Of a stretch of 64,000 nt of DNA, positions 24,301-36,285 are shown in pieces. The notes beneath the pieces were generated by a model that made no database searches, was not told the origin of the DNA, and worked only from the letters and a program-made list of their open reading frames with translations. How positions within the stretch are numbered: the stretch's first letter is position 1; every line of letters starts with the position of its first letter. A program made the translations under genes and the position numbers. The stretch is from Serinus canaria (lineage: Eukaryota > Chordata > Aves > Passeriformes > Fringillidae): NCBI RefSeq assembly GCF_022539315.1, contig NC_066315.1:102901990-102965989 (forward strand), written 5' to 3'.

Positions 24301-27300
24301 GTCTATTTTTGCTTTTGATTTTTCACTACACCTTGGCTTTTCTGTTGAGCACCAGAGATGTTGACTGAGTAAGCAAAATGAGCACTGTGCCTTGAAACAC
24401 TAAAAGCAACGTGGGTTTGGAAACAAAACTTAGGCTATTGATAAGGCTTTGTGTCTTCTACAGACATTCCTTTCAGCTTTTTGTATGCTTTGTGTTTTGT
24501 CTTTTTTTCCCCCTAACTTCCGTGACAGAGTTGGTTGTTGACCAGTTGCACATTAACAGACCCCTTGCTTTTGAGGGGCGAGGAATCAGTGACACTTGAC
24601 TAGATACAGCCACAGCTACAGCAGAAGTGGCAACAATAGAGAACAGCATCAGCATGCATCCCACAGTCAGCTGGGATGATGGTTTTTAGGCAAATAGCCA
24701 GTCACTAGGCAGCCAAGGACAAGGACTTCCTTTTCCCTCTGCTGAGATCTCTGAATATTAAGCTCTTCTTCCCCAAAAGAAAGAGGCACATTACCATCCA
24801 TCATCAACAAGTTGTATATACATTTCTTCATCTTGGGATGTGATTTCCAAATCATTTGGTGCAGGTTTCCCGGAAAAGCTCACCTTTTTTTAATCTTTTT
24901 TCTTTTAATCCCAAGAAGTTGAGAGACTTTTTTCTCCCCTTCTCAAGTCTTGGGAAGCATCAGAGTGGCCTAACTCCAGATGAGGCAGCTGTTCCCAAAT
25001 ATACTCAGTGGGAAGAGTTTTCATAACAATGGGAACCACATGAAAGCTCTCTGGAGTAGCTCCTCCTACTATTGAAAAGTCCTTTCAGTTGAGTGGTTTG
25101 CATATTGGGTTGCATAAATGACTAGACACACCAAGGGGTCCATTTTCAGCACTGTGCGCATAGAATTAGACACGCAAGCCTTGCTAACAATAATTAGAGT
25201 TGTGTGCAAAACTCCCTGCGCAATATGCTGAAAATACTCTGCTTAGTGAATCTTCCAGCTCACGGCTATTTCCTGGCAGTGCTGAGCTGAGTTCTGGGAA
25301 CAAAATGAAAGTCCGGGCTCTGTGTGTGTTCACAGAGCTCTCTCCTATAGGTTTGGAAAAAAAAATGTGAAAAGACTCTATTCCCTCCCCCTTTTTCCCC
25401 CACCCCCTTTGTATGTCTGAAGTATAAATGAACTCCACATCCCACTTTTCCTTCAGCAGCCTTGAGGAGTGAGCTTCGAGGCTGATGAAGGAAAAACCAT
25501 TTGCCTTGAAGGAGGAGAACACAGATTTCATATAAATGTGTATCAGGTTTTGGTTATCATAAGTATTTGTGCCAGTCTGCTTAGCATGTGGCTACTCAAA
25601 CCCTTGAAGAGGCCTTTCTCTTACCAAGCACTGGATGGTGGCATTCTGGTAGCCAGCACTGCAGCCAGTCACAGGACCAATGAAATGCTAAAAATCTTGT
25701 TAGAAGGGGTTATAGTAAAGTTGCATGTGTCTGTGTATGTGTGTATGTGTTTGTTTATTTATTTTTCATTGTGGTAAATCAAAATACTTAGCAGTATTTT
25801 CCCAGGGGAGCTCTGTTAATGCTGTATTAACTTTCATGCAAAAAGTGACTGTGCCCAAGGGATGGTGCAGAAGATGGCAGCTTAGGACTAGTATTTCTTC
25901 TAGGCTCTACCAGCTATTCACTCACCTTGAGCTGGCCACTTCATCTATCTGTTTTTCCTGTTCCTCCTTCACTTGTCTCTTATAACCAGGCTGTAAATTT
26001 GTCACAGAAAAGTTGCTGTGTCTATTTAAGGGCTGGGACAATACGAGTATCTCTGAGTAGAAATGTTAGCAAGAACTGTGACACAGTGGCTGCCAGCCAT
26101 GTTTTTCATTAAGGAAGTGGTAATATTTAAAAAAAAAATTAATTTAAATTAGTTGTTTAATTGCTTGTTAACCAGAGAATTGGTCATAATAAGTTGTTTC
26201 AGCTGAGAGAGAACATTAATGAAGGAGTCAGACAAATCTGTGATGCCAACCTGGTTTTTTTAAAGACTTTTCTGAGCACTGGAAATCTCAAACAAATCGG
26301 TAGCTGCTTTCTTTCTCATAGCGTCATTTTTTTCACTCAGCAGTCCCTAAATTCACACTCTATTTTCTGGATTCACTGTGTTACTGCCAGCTGAGGCCAT
26401 GTCTGCCTTTTTGCTGTGTCTCTGCATTCTTGCTTCTTTTTTCACACACACAAAGGTACACACATACACGTGTGTTCACACATATGTACAAGTACACACA
26501 CACGGAGTCTCCCCCAGACCAGAACTCCCCAGGGAGCCCCTGAATGCACCAGTCTATGGCTTGCTTTTGGGCAGTGTATTCCCAACTACCCTTGTAAAAT
26601 CCCAGTGTCTGAATGCAACCAAAACAGTGTGAGTTCCTGCTTTATTCAGAGGCATTTACTATAGGCTGTCTTCTGGTTCACTGCAGCCCTTCACAGCACT
26701 CGGTCAGCCCAAAGGGGCAAGAAGTACCCAGCTGTCTATACAAAGGAGTCCTCAGCCAGCTGCGCTAGGACTCTGACACCTCCCTCCAAATCAGCAGCAA
26801 GGAGGAGAGGCCAGGGTGCCATTGCTCCCTGAAGTATTCCTGGGCATTTGAATTCAAAGGCAGAATCAGCCTTGGGTTGTGCTCCTGGGAAGTACTCAGA
26901 AGGACCTGATGAGATTCACTGGCGTGCCCTAAAACAATCATCCCCTTTCTGGGGCTCTGATCAAGCAGCGCTCAGCTACACCTGACAATGAGGCCTGAGT
27001 TGCTAAGTCAGGTGGAGAAGCAAACAGGGTTTGAGAGCTGCATGTCCTTGTGCAGGGAGTGGGGTTTGTATTCAAAGCCTGAGCCTAGGTCATAGTGATA
27101 GGAGTGGTGACATTTCTGGTGAGCTTTCTATACAGCCTGCAGAGGCTTCTGATTAGCCACGTTTACACTGTCATTACAACTGGTCACAACTGGTCTCACT
27201 GGAGGAGTAAGAGTAAAATGCAGCAACCTTTTACATATTTTTTGCCTCGTGGAGATCTGACCTTAAACATTCTCAACTTTTCTCTTTTTGTGACTGAAAG

Positions 27301-30137
27301 ATAACATACCTTTTGAAAGCCAGAGCTGGCTGCTGCACAGCTTTCTCCTCTCTTTTTATAGGCTTTATTTGCCTGCAGCAAAGAAAGCATTGTGACTTAC
27401 TCTTCTTTTCCTCTCAGTTCTAGGGAAAATTCGAACTGCAGTGGGCAGTGCCCAGCTTCTCATGGCTCAGAAATTTTACCAGTTCAGAGAACTTTGTGAA
27501 GAAAACCTGGTATGTAATTTTTCTGCTAGATACTAATGTGTGCCTTTTACTAGCCCTGTGAATAATCCTACATAAACCAAACTGATTTTCTGACTAACAT
27601 GGCAATTTTTCCAGTAAAGGCCCTGATATGAATTTGGGATTAACTCAGACTTGTCAGAGTCAGCATGAGTTTCACAATAGCTTGAGACCCTTAAAATAAA
27701 GGCAAAAAACTTTGGGTGAACAATCACTGAGGCTCTGCTACTGACTTTAGAGGAGCAAGGATCTGTCCCTTGACTCTTGAGTTCATGAGCACACAGATGG
27801 GTAAAACACCTTAAGGACTTTGAGGGTGGATCAAAAATCTCCTGAGCTGGGCTTTCCCAGGTGCTCCTGGGAAACAAGCTCCAGAGTTAAATTTTTCCTT
27901 GATGGAAAAATGCAACAGAAATTGGCTCTGTCTTAATTCTTAATATAAAAACTGAAAAAGCCTTCTGCTTGCACATCTTTGTGCAAATAACAGCCTACAA
28001 CTGGGCAACCTGCTAGGGTCAAGCACTGCAAAACTAGGAATCAAAGTGTAATCTCTGGTCTCCTTATGATTCTAAAAGTATATATTTTATTGTTTTCAAT
28101 AATTGCACCTTTCATTGTACAATCATCCTACCAAAATCCTTTATCAGTTTGACTGTGAAAAGCACAAGTAGAAATTTTATAAGGCAACCAACTGACTCTT
28201 TTGGGTTTATTGCTTCTGAAGAGGAAGAAAACTAAAGGCAGAGTAAAACTTGAGCCATGTAAAACATCATGCAAGGTGCTACTAATAATTTATTTATTAA
28301 CAGCAAAATTAATAACAATATATCAGTGTAGTCTGACAAGGCCACAGCACCCACAAAGCCTTGCTGACTGATTTACGAACTCCTCAGCATTTATGAAAAA
28401 CCATGCTTGAAGTGAGTGCATGCAACATTTCATTTTAATTAAACAGTTTCAGCTGGGAACCAGCTTATAGGGACACATCCTGGAGAAAGCCTTTGCTCAT
28501 ACAAGCCTTGTCAGTGGAGCACAGATTAGGTTTTGGGTGCGCCCACTGCATGCAAAAAGTGTTCACAGCTGGGGTGCACTGAAGGGACAGGATTTATTGC
28601 GTCTGGCCCAAGCTGTGTTGAAGATGCTGACTGTCCAGATATGCTCTTCTGAGCAATGCTCTTGGGCTGATGAGTTTGCACACACAAAGCAATGCTCCCC
28701 ATCTGTGTCTCAGTTTCATTCTTCCCAAAAATCTGCCTGTAAATATTGGTTTACTGTGTTTCTGCATGCAGTCTTCTGTGCTTTTCACCCAGCACAAGTT
28801 ATTCTTGACAAAAAAAAAAAAAAAAAAAAAATTGGCCTGAGGTCTATAAGAGAAAATGTTACTTAGTGTATTTTTATAAACCTTACATTCTCAGAGTGCA
28901 GAAAAAGTGTTCAAACATTGGTATATCAGTGTTTGTACATGCAGGAAATGTACATTTGCACAAGTATCACTCTTTTTTGCAAGTGTGAGCATGGTGGGGA
29001 ATCCTTCCTCATGAAAGTGAAGAGGAGGATGGCAGTTCATTTCAGTGCAGATAGGATTGCCACCAGTTGTGCCCAAGAACATCCCTAGGCAGATCCTGAC
29101 ACAGGGGCCCTTTACCCTTAGTCTGTGGGGGAACCTGTTGTCTTTGGTGAGTGGGTGTTTGCACGGCACAGCAGCTCAACGCCAAGCCAGATTCCTCGAA
29201 ATAAAACCTGCCAGTAGGTAATGCTTTCCTTTGCTCCTCTCTCTGGTTCTCACCCATCACTTGGATCTGCTCAAACTGCTTTGCTAGCCAGACTTGTAAC
29301 CACTTGCATGAATTCTTTACATTGAGAAGTACTAAAGCCAACGTGTTTTTTTCTTCTGTTACACAGAATCCTAATGCACATCCACGGCCGACCTCCCAGG
29401 ATTTAGCAGGGTTTTGGGATATGCTGCAGTTGTCCATAGAAAATATTAGTATGAAATTTGATGAACTTCATCAGTTAAAGGCCAATAATTGGAAACAGAT
29501 GGATCCTCATGACAAGAAGGTAGAACACTGTAGATTTTGTATGCTTCATTTAAAACCCTGCACAAATACTGGACAGATTAAATAGGCCTCTGTGTTACAG
29601 CGTTGACGTTAAAAATGTGAAATGAAGCTCATATCAAATTAATTTCATTGTAATAACAATGTTTACATAATAATCATCTGGGATATTATCTGTAATATGT
29701 TTCAGGCATATTTTTAAACCAAATCTGTCTTTGTGAATTGGATGATGGGAATGTGGTACTTTGTTAAGCTTTACATTTAATCATATTAGACGATCAATCG
29801 TTGGAAGGAACTGCCTTATATATTGATTCTTAAAATTAAATAAATCACATTTACGGTTCATATTATTGCATACAGCAAGAGTTCTAGGTTGTGTTACTGA
29901 AAAAAACAGGGAAGCACTGTAACCATCACTGACTTTGGTAGCCAGGTTACAAACAGCAATATCAAAAATATGCCTTCCAAAATGTTACATGAAAAAAATT
30001 AGATTTTTTTTGTCCATTTGTTTGCTTTTTATTTATTTTGGGCTTTTTTTTAAATGGGTGATTTCACAAACACATTCGCTTTCCTGGTGTTGTTTACCTG
30101 AGGTAGCAAAAAAATCATCTGGAGCTTTGGTGGGGAG

Positions 30138-30169
<32 letters not shown>

Positions 30170-32538
30170 GTAAATGTAGTCTTCTTCTGTCACCATGAAA
30201 AACTACCACATCCAAGTGTAAGTCACATTTCACGTTACATTCTCATTTGGCACCATCACCTTTTTTTTTCTCCTCACTATCCACCTCAAGACAAACAGCA
30301 CTTGGGTGAGCCAAAATACACAAATGTTTCAGAAAATCCTTAGAGCACAGACCCATTCCTAGAGGAACCAACAGTCTAATGTCGCACTGCCGTAGGTATG
30401 TAATTTGGTGGCTGAATTTGCGCTGTGACTGGTCTGATAGCAATGAACACAGCCAGCAGGTAGGGTCACCAGAAGGAGGGGGAGCACAATTTACAGGTAC
30501 AGTGGCTCAGACAGGAGTCCTGGCTACCTCAACTTATGGTCAACTGGCTGCCGATGACCAAAGTGGTGTTTTCTTTTGGACAAATAATCATAATAATATC
30601 AAACCCCATTAATCTTGCAGCAGGAAGCTTGTACAGGCAGTGCTGGTAGCACTATTCCTCCTCCTCCTCCAATCAAGACTAAATATTCATTCCTGACTTA
30701 GGAGTGCCATGTTCACACCATTTGTGCACACCTAGTGTGTTTTGTAGGGGAATGAATGGGAATGTGTTTTCCTAGCCCAAGGTACTGAAGGCAAGTCATT
30801 TTCTTATCTTCTTTTTTTCTTCCGGTATCTATCAGAAAAGGAAGTTAAAACTACCAAACATGCATGCACAGAAATGCTGGTATATGGTCTTTCATTAGCT
30901 TTTACAGTAAAGTGGGTAGGCTGAGTGTTTGCAATTGCAGCAGTAAGAAATGAGAGCTTTCCTCGAAAAAAAAATGTGCCTTTTCTTTGCTTCTGAAAAA
31001 CATTTCAAAGACTTTCCAACAAAAAGAAGACTCTAACAGTTTAAAGGAAGTTAAGTAGTGCTGAAGAAAGGGACCTACAATAGGAAGGTAAAGATTTTAA
31101 AGAATTACACTGTGTTCCTGTTTCAACAGCATTTGTCTATGATTTTAGATGAAACAGATCATCTCCTTTCTTAAAAAAGGATTAAAAAAAAAAAAGGAAG
31201 AGAAAACTTTCTGTGGAATTGGTATTTGCCTTTGGCCTTTGCCACTGGGCCCTTTTTAAGCAGCATAGATTAATTCTTGGACGGAGAGAAAAAGCAAAGT
31301 ATGAATAAGTGTAACTAAGCACCTTTATATTTTGAGCCATGGAAGCAGATTGTGAGCAGCATGAGAGAAAACGAAAGGGCAGAATGGGACCTTTGTAGTG
31401 TGATAAAATCCCTTCGCTCAGAGACCGTGTTCACAGTTGGAAGGGGATGTAACTTAAAAGACAATCTAATTAACTTGACAAAGTCTTTGTGGATGCCTGA
31501 AATGCAGTTCTGAATACACTTTTCTTTTGCGGGAGAGATCCTTCTCTGAGGGGTTTGGGTTTTTTTTGGTTTTTTATGTGTATGTGTGTGTACATGCACC
31601 AGGATATACATAAAAGCCCTCCTTGTTGGTCACATATCTGGAGCTAGCTACCACCATGATGATTAATGCATGTTGTCTTAATGGTTTTTAAGTTTTTCCT
31701 ACCAGATTTTCTATTTCTAGCCTATTTAGCACAAGGCCAGAGTTTATGAGCTTGCACAGCGAGACCCAGAGCATGGGATTTTTGAGCAGTCACTAAACTG
31801 CTATGAAATAGATACATAAATATGTGGTGTTTTTTTTTTTTAAACTACTTATTCTGATGTAGCAGCTGCAGACAGCTAGCTCCCATCTGCATTTGGGAAT
31901 GCCAAAGCCATGGCACCTCGGTGTTGCAGGAGCACCTAGTGCTATGCACGGATAGAAGAGGGTGGCCTGGGAGCTGGGGCTCTCCAGAGTTCCTCCACTG
32001 AGAGCAGCGTTCCCTCCCGGCTGCCCCGGTGGTGGGAGGTCAGTCTCTTTCCTAGTCCCTGGCACTAAGCAGGTAGCAGTGGGGGCCCCGGCCCTGGCAG
32101 CACCGTCCCCGAGGAGAAGTAGCACGGCGGCCGGCCCTCCCCTCCCCTTTGCCCTTGCCCCATGTTTATGAACCCTTGAGCACAAAAGCCAGTTGACTGA
32201 AGACAGAAAGGCAGATAAGAGCTAACAAACCTTAGGTAAAATGTGTGTTCTAACTACTGATATATCCTAGTTTTTCCCGCCTTTCCCTGAGAAGCTGTAT
32301 AATGCCATTAACCTTCTGCTTTGATCAGGAGAGAAGGGTCCCTCCTCCAGTGCCAAAGAAGCCATCGAAAGGTCAGGTGCCACTCATACGAGAACGCTCT
32401 CTGGAAAGCTCGCAGCGTCAAGAGGCCCGGAAACGGCTGATGGCTGCCAAGCGCGCTGCGTCGGTTCGCCAGAACTCAGCTACCGAGAGCGCCGAAAGCA
32501 TTGAGATATACATCCCCGAAGCCCAGACCAGGCTATGA
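6017..32538 (+). CDS. DLGAP1: DLGAP1 (SAPAP1/GKAP), C-terminal part, six exons
   Basis: Join of 6017-6390, 9625-9716, 18149-18567, 27418-27509, 29367-29519 and 32329-32538. The joined 1340 nt give about 445 residues plus a split first codon, and every junction keeps frame with AG/GT borders. The protein is a scaffold of the excitatory postsynaptic density. Family knowledge: N-terminal repeats, which lie upstream of this window, bind the guanylate-kinase domain of PSD-95 proteins, and the C-terminus binds the SHANK PDZ domain. Visible here are a Pro-rich stretch (KKTPPPVPPR), two dynein-light-chain-type motifs (SIGIQVD, SIGVQVEE), the conserved helical GKAP-homology (GH1) region over exons 3-5, a basic Arg/Lys-rich segment and the terminal PDZ ligand EAQTRL. 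I recognise it as DLGAP1 rather than DLGAP2-4 from near-identity to the remembered mammalian sequence. The 5' exons are outside the window. Confidence 0.96.
6391..9624 (+). other. DLGAP1 intron
   Basis: Donor gtacag, acceptor ttgtaag. No exon, RNA gene or recognisable transposon seen. A 16-bp perfect palindrome lies at 8403-8418. Confidence 0.85.
9625..9716 (+). CDS. DLGAP1: DLGAP1 coding exon (92 nt), second dynein-light-chain motif
   Basis: This short exon begins in frame with GTTGAT (V-D) after a weak acceptor (ttgtaag, A at -3) and ends with TG before the strong donor gtgagt. It encodes VDGAEESTIPGDNKATSKFQ and then SIGVQVEEEK plus two bases of a Cys codon. The second SIGVQVEE repeats the preceding SIGIQVD spacing, consistent with tandem dynein light chain (DYNLL) binding sites known in GKAP. 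Its 92-nt length means that skipping it would shift the frame, so it should be constitutive. It is too short for ordinary ORF detection and was found by splice phase and homology. Confidence 0.92.
12754..12849. repeat. Nested triple inverted repeat
   Basis: First hairpin: 12754-12775 pairs perfectly with 12784-12805 (22 bp, 8-nt loop). Second hairpin: 12773-12808 pairs with 12814-12849 (36 bp, one mismatch, 5-nt loop). The same segment is thus present three times in alternating orientation. Confidence 0.95.
13395..13495 (+). mobile_element. CR1 LINE 3' end with two octamer tails
   Basis: Contains 'ccttgatgatccttttgggt' and 'aactaagaatattctgtg' and ends in two ATTCTGTG octamers at 13478-13493, the hallmark of avian CR1 3' ends. 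Severely 5'-truncated; the left border is approximate. Confidence 0.8.
13565..13712 (+). mobile_element. CR1 LINE 3' fragment
   Basis: Matches the CR1 3' text 'cccatccctggaaacattca ... aggacaggctgaacagggct ... cctgatctagttgaagatgt ... ttggactagatta'. It lacks a clear octamer tail. It lies in the same orientation 70 bp after another CR1 end, so it is either a separate insertion or an internal duplication. Confidence 0.8.
16463..16511. repeat. Inverted repeat, 20-bp arms, 9-nt loop, followed by T16
   Basis: Arms 16463-16482 and 16492-16511 are exact reverse complements with loop gtgcagagg. A T16 run (16511-16526) follows directly. Confidence 0.95.
18149..18567 (+). CDS. DLGAP1: DLGAP1 coding exon, conserved acidic region and start of GH1 helices
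   Basis: The exon follows the acceptor ctccaaag and begins with the C that completes the Cys codon from the previous exon. It gives CFRRFTRSNSVTTAVQAD and 139 codons in all, then ends with a single A before gtaagt. It contains RQFSRDASTSTVSIQGSG, the acidic/proline stretch DFDPSILPPPDPW and the start of the helical GKAP-homology domain (ITEDPLEAVQRS, HWFLKLLQAERDRMEGWCQQ, MEREERENNLPED). The Ser/Thr-rich parts are plausible kinase targets. Conservation with mammals is very high in the second half, and more changes sit just after QADLDFHE. Confidence 0.96.
20150..20396 (+). mobile_element. CR1 LINE 3' end
   Basis: Recognisable CR1 text: 'gaggtggtgaggcactgtaa', 'ttgcccagggaagttgtgga', 'ccccatccctggaagggttc', 'aacctggtctagtggaaggt', 'ttaaaggtcc', ending 'gtcattctatgaactg'. 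5'-truncated and moderately diverged. Confidence 0.85.
20419..20455. repeat. Inverted repeat, 16-bp arms (one mismatch), 5-nt loop
   Basis: 20419-20434 pairs with 20440-20455 around ggtag, with a single mismatch. It lies 25 bp after the end of the CR1 fragment. Confidence 0.85.
20505..20575. repeat. 37-bp imperfect tandem duplication
   Basis: aaaatgcatat...gacagaattg starts at 20505 and again at 20542. The second copy ends in a short hairpin (TGAGAGACA gaat TGTCTCTCA). Confidence 0.75.
27418..27509 (+). CDS. DLGAP1: DLGAP1 coding exon (92 nt), GH1 helix
   Basis: The acceptor is tttcctctcag. The first two bases complete ATT (Ile) with the A from the preceding exon, and 30 codons follow, ending GAAGAAAACCTG before the donor gtatgt. 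The product, ILGKIRTAVGSAQLLMAQKF followed by YQFRELCEENL, is an amphipathic helix of the GKAP-homology domain and looks unchanged relative to mammals. Skipping this exon would break the frame (phase 1 in, phase 0 out). Confidence 0.95.
27510..29366 (+). other. DLGAP1 intron
   Basis: Donor gtatgt, acceptor ttacacag. Contains an A22 run at 28810-28831. No other feature recognised. Confidence 0.85.
28810..28831. repeat. A22 homopolymer
   Basis: An uninterrupted A run in a DLGAP1 intron, not preceded by a polyadenylation signal. Confidence 0.95.
29367..29519 (+). CDS. DLGAP1: DLGAP1 coding exon (153 nt), GH1 helix
   Basis: The acceptor is ctgttacacag, followed by 51 codons in phase 0 at both ends. 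The product begins NPNAHPRPTSQDLAGFWDML, continues QLSIENISMKFDELHQLKAN and ends NWKQMDPHDKK. These are the last helices of the GKAP-homology domain. The donor is gtagaa, weaker than the consensus. Because the exon is symmetric in phase, it could be skipped without a frameshift, but that would remove a helix of the domain. Translation past the donor meets a stop after about 20 codons. Confidence 0.95.
29520..32328 (+). other. DLGAP1 last intron
   Basis: Donor gtagaa, acceptor ttgatcag. Contains a T24 run at 30146-30169 and a GC-rich patch at about 31960-32160. No exon recognised. Confidence 0.85.
30146..30169. repeat. T24 homopolymer
   Basis: An uninterrupted T run in the last DLGAP1 intron. 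No upstream AATAAA on the - strand that would indicate a retrocopy. Confidence 0.95.
32329..32538 (+). CDS. DLGAP1: DLGAP1 last coding exon with SHANK PDZ-binding tail
   Basis: The acceptor is ttgatcag. The 69 residues start ERRVPPPVPKKPSKGQVPLI and end IEIYIPEAQTRL with a TGA stop at 32536-32538. The exon carries a Pro-rich SH3-like site (PPPVPKKP) and a basic helix (RQEARKRLMAAKRAASVRQN). Its C-terminal QTRL is the known class I PDZ ligand for SHANK proteins. The ATG shortly upstream of the acceptor is intronic and is not a start. Confidence 0.97.
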   Translation, partial: ERRVPPPVPKKPSKGQVPLIRERSLESSQRQEARKRLMAAKRAASVRQNSATESAESIEIYIPEAQTRL

Positions 32539-32878
32539 AGGGATCCAACCGGGAGGACTCTCTCTGGCAAGACAAGCCTCATGTATAATCTGCCCCTCTA
32601 GGCTCCTGCTCAAGGTCACCACGAAGTATTTGTACCTCCTCCTCTCTCTCGCTCTCTCTCCCTACTCTTCCCCTCCCCTCTCTGTACGCAGCTGCCCCGA
32701 TGCTCCCAGTGAACTCCACTGCTGTGGCGTAGTTGTCGGTCCTCCGAGAGATGTCCTCTAATCACCCTTGCTTTCTGAAGGTTCACCCATGTCATCACGA
32801 TGCTTTGTCACATGTACTGATGCTGCCACTTTGCCTCATGTAAACGAGCACGATCCTTTTTTCTTTTCTGTTGGGAAC

Positions 32879-32884
32879 AAATAA
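32879..32884 (+). terminator. Proximal polyadenylation signal AATAAA of DLGAP1
   Basis: AATAAA about 340 nt after the stop codon. Use of this signal would give a short 3' UTR. Seen directly; function inferred. Confidence 0.35.
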
Positions 32885-33445
32885 ACGCAGCACTCAAACT
32901 TCCACACACCCGCGCACCTGTACAGTAGATGCTCCATTTAACTTACTCATGATCTTTAGTTGATCTAAAGCTAGTCTGTTACCCGGTGTACAGCAATATC
33001 AAACTGTAGGGGACTTTGGTATTTTCAGTCATGCAGGGTGATCCTTTCGGACTCTGCCGTCTTCCTCACAAAAGATGAAAGGAGCTATGACTCGGATTCC
33101 CTTCTATTTATTACCGTTTTTTTTTTAAAGCAGATGGCGCACTTTATTCTAAACCTCCAAATCGCATCTTCACCTGAATTAAGGAGTCACACAAGGGGAG
33201 GGAGCTGGGGTGGGAGCGGGGAGGGGGGGACGAAAAGAAACCCCACAGCTCTGGCAGATGAAAAAGTGGAAGTATATCCCACAGGTGAGATGGAGAGGGA
33301 TATAAAAGATCCTGTGGAAAGATACCTGCACACTCACAGCTGCACAAACTGCCTCATTTTTATTTCATCAATCTCTACTTAAACATTTCAATCAGCAGAA
33401 GATTGTAAATTCGATCTTCCAGGGAAATAATCTATTTTGAAAGGC

Positions 33446-33451
33446 AATAAA
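33446..33451 (+). terminator. Possible internal polyadenylation signal of DLGAP1
   Basis: AATAAA in an A-rich context about 0.9 kb after the stop codon. Usage unknown. Confidence 0.25.
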
Positions 33452-36285
33452 AGAGTAAAAAGGAAGGAGATAAGAAGCAATGACAGTTGAAGAGATAATA
33501 TAAAAGAAGGATTTTTCTTGTCCAAGTATTAAGAATTTTTAAAATTGTACTGTATTGTCAATTCCTCTTGTATTGTATTGTATGGATTATATTGGTTAAA
33601 AAAAAAAGAAAAAAAAGAAAAAAAAGCTTGGTTTTGTTGATGTCTTAATCTCGGTGGGACCATCCAATCTCATAAATCCATGCAGCCACACACGGACACC
33701 TGTAGGTGAATTACTGTACATGGAGCCTCTAATGCTTTTCCAGGCCAGGCTTGCTTTGCTCTATCCACAGCTGGTTGTATGCTACAGTTCAGACTGCTTA
33801 TCACCAAACCGTCCATATTTAGGAGTAAATTTCTAATTCAGCCTCCTCTTAATAGTATACCGTACTCACTTGAACAAGAACAATAGACTATTTTTCACAA
33901 GTTATGGAATCAATATGAACTTAATATTTTTCACGACAAGCCTTCCTACCCTGGCTTCTGCCATTGTTTTGCAATCACGAAAAATATGCATCCTAAGTAG
34001 CTCGTTAATAGTGGGCAGAAATGGCAGATAATAGGGCTGGAGAGCAGCCTGCGAGGTCAGCTCCTGTGTGTCTGTCCCCTCCCGCCACCTCTGGCTGGGA
34101 CAGGGGCTTGTCCTCCAGCACCTCTGATGAGGAATGATGCCGACCATGCTGCTACTGGAATCTCTTGTGCCAACATTAGGAAAGCTATGTCAGGCATGTT
34201 GCTGAAAGCGAGTTGTGTGTGTGCGAGCGAGCGTGTGTGAGTGCGCACACGTGTGCCTAGCTGGCATGTGCTGCTGCCAGCAGAATTAGCGTGAGCTGCT
34301 TTGGGTGACAGGACTGCTCTGGGTGACAGGGCTGGTGTGAGCAGAGGAGCGCCGTGCAGCCCTCAGCGCGTGTGCAGTCCTGCAGCGATGTTTTCCAGAC
34401 ACCTCTGCTGCTCCCTACGTGCTCTTCACCCTGTCTGCCAGGGCAAGGGTATGCGGGTCCCAGTGGGCACAGGGACAGGGACAGGGACAGCCTCACCGTG
34501 GAGGGGCACAGGTGGCAGTCCTTGCTGCACGCCAGTGCTGGCTGGCTGTGCCCATGGCAGCTCAATCTGTATGGACAGTCCAACCAGTGAAAAAACCCCA
34601 CTGCACATGTGGCATAATTCTGCAGCTTGCACTTAAAAAGCATTGAAAATTGTCATCGAAAAGTTAAGCTCTTGCTAAAAGTTTTCATCGAGACCATGCC
34701 AGACAGCTTCTTTTCCTATGACATCATAGCCAGGTGCTAATTTAATTTTATTCGAGAAAATAGGAGAGGTAATAGGTTCTGGCACCAAGTATTTTCATGA
34801 GAGCATACTAAAACCACTAGAGAATTTGCTACCTCTCAAAGCCATCGATATCTGAGCTATGTCTTTATAAACAGGGCACAAATATTTACTGCTGTGGTTT
34901 ACAAGATAAGGGCTAATAATTTAATATATAAAAGACTTTTAACTAGAGTAATCAGAAATCCAGTGTAACTCTAGAGTGCTTGGTGTTACAGGAGCTTCAA
35001 AAGGTTTGACTCTCTAAGCGTTTGAATACCAGTGTATTTGCTAGTTTTGAAACACTGCGTTTAACTTTTAGCAGCAACAAAACATCACCGTGTTTGCAGT
35101 ATGTAATAGTGCCAACTGCCACTTTTGAGCATATATAGTCATAGGAAGTATTAATTATTTGGAACTCATTTGTACTGAAGTATTCAAAGCAGTACCTAGG
35201 TGAGAGTCCACATTCACAACTGTGTCGCAGACTTACTTAGTTTTGTGAACGTTTTACGAAAGATGAGTTAAGACTTTGGTTGACAAGTGGCTACAGAAAT
35301 TTATATCCATCAATTTCTCCCCTGAAAAAGCAGAAAAGTGAAGACTATCTAGTCTTGTACATTACAAATTATTGTATTTGTATATCATAGAATATTTTTT
35401 GTATCTATTTTAAATGAATTTATTCTTAGCTGAATGCTTGTTAGTTCATTTGGCACTGGAGAGGTTATTATAATGTTTGCCTAGTTTTTTAGCAAAGTAT
35501 TAAAATACAGCCAATACCAGAAAATACAAAATAAAATAATTCTGCCCATAGAATGCCACTAGTTAACCACTTGACTCATTTACAAACACTAATGCTAGTA
35601 TATTTGCTCCATCATCTGTTTTAGTATAATTTGTAACTATTTGTTTTTAGTCTAAACTGCCCAGTGTATTTTAAAAATGCCTATATTCTGTTTCACCTTG
35701 GGACTAAACTATGGCTTTTTTTTCTTGGGGGAAATTTTAGAAAAGGTTGGTTTTGTCTCCTGCTTCAAAAGTCAAAAAAAAAAAAAAAAAGAGGTATTTA
35801 TTATATTTTTTGCAGATGTTTCCATAAAATTCTCATAATCTTTTTGTAAAGAAAGATGAAGAAATGGATTAAAGATTTTTAATATTTGAAAAGGTAAATA
35901 GAAATAATTTATTTGTAATATATTTCATTTTATTTATTGGTGTTCCCTTAACGCTTTGATGTGCACTATCACTTTAATTTAAACTGTATCATTGTGAATT
36001 TATTGGGGGTTTTGGTTTTTTGTTTTGTTTTTTTTTTTTTAAGGAAAATGGTCAAATGCATATTTTAAGTAGAATGTAAATCACTGGCCTACCTGCATTC
36101 CCAAATGTGATTTTAAAAATGTTTTTGATTTGAAACAAAAGACACAAATTTGAAAGCCTTTAGACAGAAAAGAGTGTTTTTATGGCTTAATGATTTGGGT
36201 TTCCATAGGATTATCTATCTGGTTTGTGTGTGGACCGGAAAATGTAAATAGATGAATGTTTCCCATAATGTAAAAAGAGCAAATT

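Larger units (their letters stand above)
18568..27417 (+). other. DLGAP1 intron
   Basis: Donor gtaagt, acceptor tcctctcag. It holds one CR1 fragment, a small hairpin, a 37-bp imperfect tandem duplication (about 20505-20575) and scattered CA-rich tracts (about 26440-26505). I see no exon. Confidence 0.85.

Noticed and set aside
32302..32328. Upstream ATG in frame with the last DLGAP1 exon
   Set aside because: Lies in the intron before a clear ttgatcag acceptor; the exon begins at 32329.
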